A DNA stretch of 64,000 bases from Tetragonia tetragonoides (Eukaryota > Streptophyta > Magnoliopsida > Caryophyllales > Aizoaceae): the NCBI GenBank assembly GCA_038025085.1, contig CM076141.1, forward strand, positions 17,114,001 to 17,178,000. Direction: 5' to 3'. Position 1 is the stretch's first letter. Every line of letters starts with the position of its first letter. Shown here one piece after another: positions 57,211 through 64,000 of the stretch. The notes beneath the pieces were generated by a model. That model searched no databases and had not been told where the DNA came from. It saw only the letters and a list, made by a program, of their open reading frames with translations. Both the position numbers and the translations under genes were made by a program.

Positions 57211-57604
57211 CTAGAAAAAATCTTGAACTCCAAGTTGTTCTCTGAAGTGCATGAATTTTTTTGGTGGTAATGCCTTGGTAAATATGTCTGCGAGTTGCTC
57301 CCCCGTCTTGCAGAATCGTAACTCGATCTCCTGTTGTTCAACCAACTCTCGTATGAAGTGATGCCGTATCTCGATATGCTTTGATCCATTTATCTTCTTT
57401 TGCTGCTTCTTGGAAGTTTTGTGGCTCACTGGCAAATAATGCAAATTCCGTGGTTGTTTGATTGCATTGATAATCTTCCAAGTAAGTCGGAGGGTGACGA
57501 TCTCGTTGTGAGCGGCGCACTGGTTGAGGAGAATTTGTGAGACTTGATCTTGGAGATGAATTTGGTGAGTTCGGGCCTGTTGGAATCCTCGGAGATGAAG
57601 GTGC
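57211..57604 (-). pseudogene. RLC3 RT/RNase H remnant around an internal deletion
   Basis: Frame 57520-57338 holds the linker end of the integrase region ([22 protein letters not shown]), which normally precedes RT. Within about ten codons another frame (57618-57211) continues directly with the final RNase H block ([21 protein letters not shown]). All of RT, including the YVDD region, is therefore deleted at a junction near 57385. Confidence 0.9.
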
Positions 57605-58735
57605 TTATCCTTGATCACGAACTCCCTGAGAAGAGCTAGATGGAGAATATTCTTCTATGGCTGGCTGCGGAGCGTGTTCTGTCCATCTCCATTCTGCAAC
57701 TTCGTCGAATATGACGTCTCTTGAAATGATCAACTTCTTGGACTCAGGCTTGTAGAGGCGGTATCCTTTTGATTCATCACTGTATCCAATAAAGATACAT
57801 TTTTCTCCCTTTTCATCCATTTTTTCCCGGTTCTCCTTTGGAATGTGGGAATAGGCAACGCACCCAAAAATTCTAAGGTGCTCAATTACGGGCTTTCTTT
57901 TGTACCAAGCCTCGTAGGGTGTCATATCCTGAACCGCCTTTGTTGGAGATCTGTTTAGAATATAAACAGCTGTATGGACAGCTTCAGCCCAAAAGTATTT
58001 GGGCAAATTCTTTGCTTGTAGCATGCTGTGGGCCATTTCTGCAATTGTTCTTATTTTTCTTTCCGCTACACCATTTTGTTGAGGTGTGCGTCTTACGGTT
58101 AATTCTCTTCTGATTCCATGCTTCTCAGAAAAGCTAAGGAATCTAGTGCTTGTGAATTCTCCTCCACGATCTGTTCTAAGAGTTTTAAGAGGATGTCCAC
58201 TTTGTTTTTCCATGAGAGCCTTGAATTGGACAAAGAATGAGAATGCCTCTGATTTATACTTTAAGAAATATACCCACATCATGCGGGTATAGTCATCCAC
58301 AAATAGAAGAAAATATCTTCTACCGCCAATAGAGTTGTTCTTGGCTGGGCCCCAAATATCTGCATGAACAAGCTCTAACGGAGCCTTGGCCCTCCAAGAC
58401 GTCTTAGGAAATGGCAATCTATGCATTTTTTCATAAATACAACCTTCACATATTTTCTTTTCATCATTTATTGGGGGAAGGCCAATCACCATTTCCTTTT
58501 GATTTAAGAGTTTTAGACTCTTGTAGTGTAAGTGCCCGAATCTCCAATGCCACAATGTAGAATTATCACTTGTGCAATTGAAAGCAACTTTTTGCTTTAG
58601 TGGCATTCTTAATGGAAATATTTTATTTGAGGCCATTTTTACTGTTGTGACTAATTGACTCTTTTTCTTGTCATATATGATACATTTATCCTCATCAAAT
58701 TTAACCATGTAGCCTCTTTGGACTAACTGGCCCAC
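57605..58735 (-). pseudogene. RLC3 pre-integrase and integrase
   Basis: Open from 58735 to 57605. It has LWHWRFGHLHYKSL, CEGCIYEKMH, VHADIWGP, LFVDDYTRMMW, RTDRGGEF and NGVAERKIRT, giving an intact-looking zinc-binding and D,D,E core, followed by GCVAYSHIP and the RDVIFDE block. It lies in a different frame from gag-protease because of the one-base loss near 58755. Confidence 0.92.
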
Positions 58736-58737
58736 AC

Positions 58738-59982
58738 TTAGTAGATTTTGAGCAAGGCCCGGACATATAAAACATCATCAATGATTTTGGATGAGCCGTT
58801 TTCAGTTTTAACGGCGATTGTCCCTTTTCCTGCTACATTTTGAGATCTTCCATCACCAAGAGTAATTTGAGATTTAACATTTTCATCAAATTTGACAAAC
58901 GCTTTTTTATCGCTTGTCATGTGGTTTGAACAACCACTATCTAAATACCAAATATCAGAGGATTCTTGGTGGGCATTTAGACAAGAATAAAACAATTGAT
59001 TAGAAGGGTCATTTTTCTCTATGAAATTAGCCTCATCTTTTTGACGGAACCAACAATCTTTTTCAAGATGGGTGTGTCTTTTGCATTTTTTGCATTTAAA
59101 CCGGCAATCTTTTGTGTCGTGATTATTTTTCTTGCATAATTTGCAATAGGAACTCGATTGAATGTTTTCTCGGTCCCCATGATTTCTATAATCACCTCTC
59201 CCCCTACCACGGTTATTTGATGTTCCTCTTTTTTGTTGGAAATTTTTACCGTGGCTATATTGATTTTTATTTTCTCTATTATAAGAGAATTTCAATTTGG
59301 CTTGGAAAGCCTGTTCTAGTGGCTCATCTTCAAATCTACGCATTCTCTCTTCATGTGCATGGAGTGAACCCATTAGTTCAGTTAAGGTTAGCGTAGATAA
59401 ATCTTTAGACTCCTCTATTGCAGCCACAACATGATCAAATTTTGCCGGAAGGCTTCTTAATATTTTTTGTATGATTTTTAGATCTTGAATGGTGTCTCCA
59501 TAGCTACGAATTTGATTAGTGATATTAGAGACACAGGTAAAGAATGCTTGAATTGTTTCTCCTTCCGACATTAATAATGTATCAAAATCCTTCCAAAGAG
59601 ATTGAAGTTTAATGACAATTACCTTATCGGAGCCCTTAAACTCTTTTTGTAGATTACTCCAAGCCTCCTTGGCCGTTGTTGCAGCCATAATTCTTGGGAA
59701 GATTGTTTCTGCAACTCCCCGATGGATGACCGATAGTGCAGCAGAGTCCCGCCTTTGATCTTCTTCATATTGTTTTCTTTTATTTTCATCCCAAGATGCT
59801 AATTCGGTAACATCTTTTGGTGCTTGGTACCCATTTTGTACCAAATCCCAAAGGCCTTGTGCCATTAGCAAGGTCCTCATTTGAATACTCCAATAATCAT
59901 ATTTCTCCCCGGTGAATATTGGTACCCAATTATTTTGAGCATATGTAAATGTAGTGTTTGAGGTTGATGGTGATGATGCCAT
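58738..59982 (-). pseudogene. RLC3 gag and protease
   Basis: The frame starts at 59982, shortly inside the primer site, and encodes a copia Gag: W-PIFTGEKYDYWSIQMRT near the start, then AWSNLQKEF, ESKDLSTLTLTELMGSL and two cysteine-rich motifs (CKLCKKNNHDTKDC and CKKCKRHTHLEKDC). The protease motif DSGCSNHM is at about residues 350-357. It ends early: one missing base near 58755 shifts the frame before the pre-integrase region. Up to there it is open, so Gag itself could be made. Confidence 0.92.
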
Positions 59983-60398
59983 AAGATTTTTGTGGTGGTG
60001 TAAGGGAGAATTTGGTATGGGGTAAATATGTTTGTGGAGGTCTTGAGTTTAGTAGGCTCTGATACCACTGTTAGGTTTTTGATGTAGGATATTAGGCTAG
60101 GTAATTGTATGTTGGAGGAAGAGAGATGAATGCTAAGAGAGATGTGGAAAGATGATTGTATTGCTTGGTGCTCAAAATGCTTTACATCACCCCTATTTAT
60201 AGTGGTGTAGGGTGGTAGACAATTCTCTAGATCTTTCTATGTCTAGAGTCTTCTTCATAATTATCCTAGACTATTATTCTAGATATTTCTTGGTAGACAT
60301 TATTCTAGATGTGTCTAGGTAGGTATTAATCTAGATCTTTCTAGGCACTAAGCTTAGATATTGTTCACATGATTTTTCTAGATTATTCTAACAGCTGA

Positions 60399-60773
60399 AC
60401 CCATAATTGACTAGTTACATATAACCGCATGGAGTTTTATGAATCATTGATGAAAAACTTTCTAAAATGTCGATCGTATTTTAATTTAATTTTAAATTTT
60501 ATGTTTTAGAGCCCAAATACACTAGACAATTTTTGAGCAACATTTAGAAAATTAAACCCATACTTTAAAATTTCTTGTTGTGCCATTCCACATTTATAAG
60601 GAGATCAGATGCTCTTAATTGCTACATACCTCTCCATTTTTCTTGGTTCAATTTACCAAATGGAGTACAAATCTCTTACACAAAATAAAATAAAATAAAA
60701 ATTAACTCTGTATTTATTTAGGATATAAAAGCCTGCATTTCTATTAGGAACTAGAGGGCATTCTAAGCTATTT
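60399..60773. other. Gene-free spacer
   Basis: AT-rich; nothing recognised. Confidence 0.35.
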
Positions 60774-60788
60774 ATATAACTTCGATGC

Positions 60789-60943
60789 TACGTTGTTGGT
60801 GCTACGTTAATGGGGCCAGTGCTTGCGCTAGTTGTTCATCTAGTCTGATATGTTCGCTATTGAACACAAGAGTCCGAACATGACGTAGCAGGGGGTGCCT
60901 CAATCGCCATTCATTTGCACCCTCTTTTTGATGAGCAAAAAAA
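60789..60943 (+). mobile_element. Short retroposon (SINE-like), 155 bp, with 15-bp target-site duplication
   Basis: ATATAACTTCGATGC occurs at 60774-60788 and 60944-60958, and the insert ends in an A run. I did not find clear A and B boxes, so the SINE family is not identified. Confidence 0.7.
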
Positions 60944-60958
60944 ATATAACTTCGATGC

Positions 60959-63240
60959 AATAACTATGTAGTCTAGATTTTTATTATTATTTTGGGCTTA
61001 TGTAGCCTAGATATTTTTAGGTGCTTGTTAGAAAATAGGCGATTCAGTCCCGTGACGGTTCCATTCTTTAGAGAATGGATTCCACTATCAATTTTAATTT
61101 TTTAATTAAATTTCGTTATAAAACAATTTTTATAATATAATATTATGAGTTGTCTCACATAATACAATGGGATGAACTCACTTGACTTGATTCTATTTCC
61201 GCCACTGATTCAGTCATCCAACTTTTGTCAGCACCCTAGTAAAAAAAACCTTCACTTACACACGTGCGTTCCATTAACATTCTATGAACGTAGGAATGCT
61301 TTTTTGTCAAAAAGATATGGTGGGGTATATATATGTCTTTCATTTCAACGATGTGAAATTCATTCTTTGAGAGTTTTGAGTAATCAGTAGGACCTATGCG
61401 ATTCGGTTGGAATATCCCTTCCTAGTTCCTACTCTGAATCTGGATCCTTCCCGTTATCCTTGTGTCCCCCATTGACTTGTCCAACTATCTGATTTCATTA
61501 CTGATTAACAATATTATGTTTAGTTATAAAGATGATCTCATTTCAAATCGGTATTAAGATTAGACTTATTATCGATAAATAATCAAGGAAAAGGCTTTCA
61601 CAATAAAGAAAATTGGGACAAGAGTTTGTGAGACTTATTATTCGGTTTACTCATCTAAAAAAGGGTTTATAAATTATTGTAAGAGACCATCTTTACTTAG
61701 AATGAGCTTATAAATTACTGTATTGTAAGATCCATCTTAAATTATTTCATTTTTTTTTGTTCACAAAACAACACAAAAATATTTTTATTGCAATTTTTGG
61801 TAAGACGAGATTCACTTTTTAGTGGAATAAGAGTTACGACTCTCCTACATTTCTGAATAGTGACCCCTTTCTTCTGTCAATTGAGCTCACACAAAAGTTA
61901 CTCATCAATAATCAATTGTAAAAATTGTGAAATTTTACTCAAAAATATTGGATTATCTAATTGGAAAATATTAGTAGGTTGGAGTTTTATTTTCCTATAT
62001 TTTTAAACCCATAAATATGGCCGGCAAGTGAGGTTGAAACGGGCTGTCGGGCTGAACTCTTATAAATTATAATACACAATCATCTTCCCCATATCCACCA
62101 TTTTTCTAGATTGGATAGACGGTCGCCATGACTCAGCCCACCATTTCTGTATTAGTACAAGTTTTTGTATGCAATTGTCCCATGAGCTGAATATGACAAA
62201 AGAAAAGCATCCTAATATGCGAATTTTTCCAACTTTGTAAGGAACCTTTCTATCTTTTTCCCTAATTTGTGGAGCGATTAATAACTTGTCTAATTTTCTA
62301 ATTTCTCACATGTGGCTTGCGCCTGTGCTGGCTGCTGGGTACCAGGTTATTGGGGGGCCAAAAACGTTCCTTTGAAAGTGGGGAAAAAACACACCCACAC
62401 ACAACTAACAAGATTTTGGAAATTTATCAAAGCCTTATGGGCATTTCAGGCATGGATGAAAATTGAAAGAGGTCAACCTAAGTCGTTGCATATCACCTTG
62501 ATCATATGACTAGAGTTGGCAAAAGCTGACCCGATCTGAAAATCGATCCGAGCCCGACTTTCTTTATTGTGAAAGCCTTTTACTTGATTAGTTCAACCCC
62601 AAATAAAAGGCTTTACCCGTTTATTTTGTATCCAATACGTATCAGATTACTCTTACGACCTCTAGTTGTCTACTCCTCTACTACTATTCTTGATCATCAT
62701 CTACCCCTAACATGACGTCTAATGGCTCAATAATAGAAGATTGGAATCAATTCAACCAAATGTTCAAACGGATGGTTGGAGGTCCAATCGATAGTATATC
62801 CTTTAATACGTCGTCTTATACGAAATATCTTTTGGGGTTGAACTATGGATAATGTACAAGTACTCTACCATACCATGTGCTAGAAGGCTCAACTACGTAC
62901 ATGACTAAACTCTACTATAGGGACCAAGGTGTCCCAAGATTCGAACTCGAGACCTCTTAGTCTTTACCGCTTTTATACCATTATGTATAGAAATCAATTC
63001 AATTAAAAGTTTAGACCCTGTAAACTCAACTATTGTTATATTCCTTGTAGATGATTAAGTCGATCATTTTCACTTGATGAATTAGATTCCCAATTCCATT
63101 TTTTCGTCCATCAAAATTTCCAATTGAGGTAAATAAATCCAACACTCCCCTGAAACTGCTAAGAACCTCCCTCCTACTGTCTACTGAGACAAATTAGTTC
63201 TCAAACTATTCTTCCCTGTGACTGCCATCTGTGCTGTCCC
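60959..63240. other. Gene-free spacer upstream of HAK-b
   Basis: No supported gene. There is a short stretch of CCCGA-type repeat near 62530-62570. Distal promoter elements of HAK-b may lie here, but none is identified. Confidence 0.4.
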
Positions 63241-63252
63241 TACCAAAAACCC

Positions 63253-63262
63253 TTTATATAAC
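63253..63262 (+). promoter_or_regulatory. TATA box of HAK-b
   Basis: TTTATATAAC after ACCAAAAACCC, 106 bp before the ATG, matching the arrangement upstream of HAK-a. Confidence 0.65.
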
Positions 63263-63367
63263 ACCTTAACTCAACCTTCATCGAATCTCGTTCTCTTGCC
63301 TTCTCTCTCTCCATAATTTCTCTCTCCAAATTTACTTTCCACACTAAAACACACAAGAAGAAAAAAA

Positions 63368-63502
63368 ATGTCTACAGAAGAAATAGAGGCAAATAATAAT
63401 GGTGGTGGGATTATTCGAGAGAAGAAGAAACTATCTCGTTATGATTCCCTTGATCTTGAATCTGCTAATGTCAAAGGCCACCAAGCTCATAGCTCTCAAC
63501 AG
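63368..63502 (+). CDS. Second HAK/KUP/KT transporter, first exon only (HAK-b, partial)
   Basis: An ATG at 63368 opens 45 codons ending CAACAG before the donor GTATAT, in phase 0 like exon 1 of HAK-a. The peptide begins MSTEE and shares [14 protein letters not shown] and the following HSS(R/Q)Q with HAK-a, differing mainly by a glycine- and asparagine-rich stretch and lysines. The exon is short, with the next exon beyond the window. The upstream TATA region also resembles that of HAK-a. It is a tandem paralogue on the same strand; whether the rest of the gene is intact cannot be seen. Confidence 0.85.
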
Positions 63503-64000
63503 GTATATCAGTCAGCTTATTAGTACTATTACAAGTGTGAAGTGTTATTACTAACGAAAATTTTAAAAATATAATTAAAGTTTAAGCAAAAGTTAATAAT
63601 AATAATTTTGAGAGTTTAAGCATATGTTTCTTTTGGTTTATAGTTTTGTTTTATTAGTAATAAATTAAATTTTTTGATCATAAGAACATGATTGCCATCA
63701 TAAAGCATCATTAAATTAGTGAAGCTAATTTCCACCATCTATATATGAAAGTTAACTTATTTTTTTTACAATGGTAAGAAAGCCACCCTTTTTAAATATA
63801 ATAAGATTTGATCTCAGATTATTGTTAGGACCAGTAGCGGATATACTATTGCGCACTGTGCTATCCACCCCAAGCTCTATGAAAGTTAATAAAATCCTTA
63901 TTTTCACCTTAGTGTAGTAGCTAAAATTTTCCCTTTTCATTGACATCACTCTTTGTTACTAATTAAAAGAGATTGAATCATATATCATGCTATAGTCATT
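63503..64000 (+). other. HAK-b intron 1, start
   Basis: Follows the donor at 63503 and shows no acceptor with HAK-like coding sequence by 64000. In HAK-a the same intron is 1348 bp. It contains the SINE at 63756-63877. Confidence 0.6.
63756..63877 (-). mobile_element. tRNA-derived SINE in HAK-b intron 1, 122 bp
   Basis: TATGAAAGTTAA occurs at 63744-63755 and 63878-63889. On the minus strand the insert begins GAGCTTGGGGTGGATAGCAC, has an A-box-like segment (TAGCACAGTG), and ends in an A-rich tail. It is related to the remnant near 13465-13585. Confidence 0.75.

Larger units (their letters stand above)
56875..60393 (-). mobile_element. Ty1/copia retrotransposon RLC3, 3519 bp, young but lacking reverse transcriptase
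   Basis: Two 325-bp LTRs (56875-57199 and 60069-60393) differ at only three positions by eye, and the target-site copy GCTGA flanks them (56870-56874 and 60394-60398). On the minus strand follow the primer site TGGTATCAGAGCC (60055-60067), gag, protease, integrase, then a deletion that removes all of RT and most of RNase H, and a polypurine tract at 57200-57209. A TATA box (TATAAATA, minus strand, 60194-60201) lies in the 5' LTR. Confidence 0.95.

Overview
This is nuclear DNA from a flowering plant, most likely a eudicot. The reasons are interrupted genes with GT...AG introns, a plant-type WEE1 kinase, a HAK/KUP/KT potassium transporter with a long-intron plant layout, and abundant Ty1/copia, Ty3/gypsy, hAT, Tourist, Stowaway, SINE and Helitron-like elements. 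The species cannot be fixed from the sequence. No tRNA, rRNA, bacterial operon, CRISPR array or phage feature was seen.

Layout. 1-3840: a broken Ty3/gypsy element (RLG1, minus strand) that runs off the left edge. 4046-6642: a second gypsy element (RLG2, minus strand) with gag, leader and a complete 748-bp LTR. 7404-8124: a hAT MITE and a short SINE. 8642-13182: WEE1 in ten exons. 13183-23200: gene-free DNA with SINE, MITE and CCCGAA-rich repeat debris. 23380-31579: a complete HAK5-type K+ transporter in eight exons, with several small elements in its introns. 31580-40560: gene-free DNA with a 1.9-kb hAT element, a Helitron-like tandem pair, AT microsatellites and SINEs. 40562-56233: a roughly 280-bp Tourist-type MITE opened by three later insertions: a 7-kb MULE-like element full of satellite repeats, a nearly complete copia element (RLC1, plus strand) and a deleted copia element (RLC2, minus strand). 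56875-60393: a third copia element (RLC3, minus strand) with almost identical LTRs but no reverse transcriptase. 63368-64000: the first exon of a second HAK gene, a tandem paralogue of the first.

Only three host genes are supported: WEE1 (cell-cycle checkpoint), HAK-a (K+ uptake) and HAK-b (partial). WEE1 and the HAK genes are unrelated neighbours. HAK-a and HAK-b are a same-strand tandem duplication, about 32 kb apart, with similar first exons and similar TATA regions; the space between them is filled by transposons. Exon boundaries were placed by hand from splice signals and reading phase and close exactly (WEE1 509 aa, HAK-a 770 aa).

No clearly new biological system was found. The most informative structures are the insertion nest with its target-site duplications, the decayed extra copy of a WEE1 exon inside its own intron, the RT-less copia element, and an acidic ORF in the leader of RLG1. 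All transposon boundaries come from reading terminal repeats and target-site duplications by eye.
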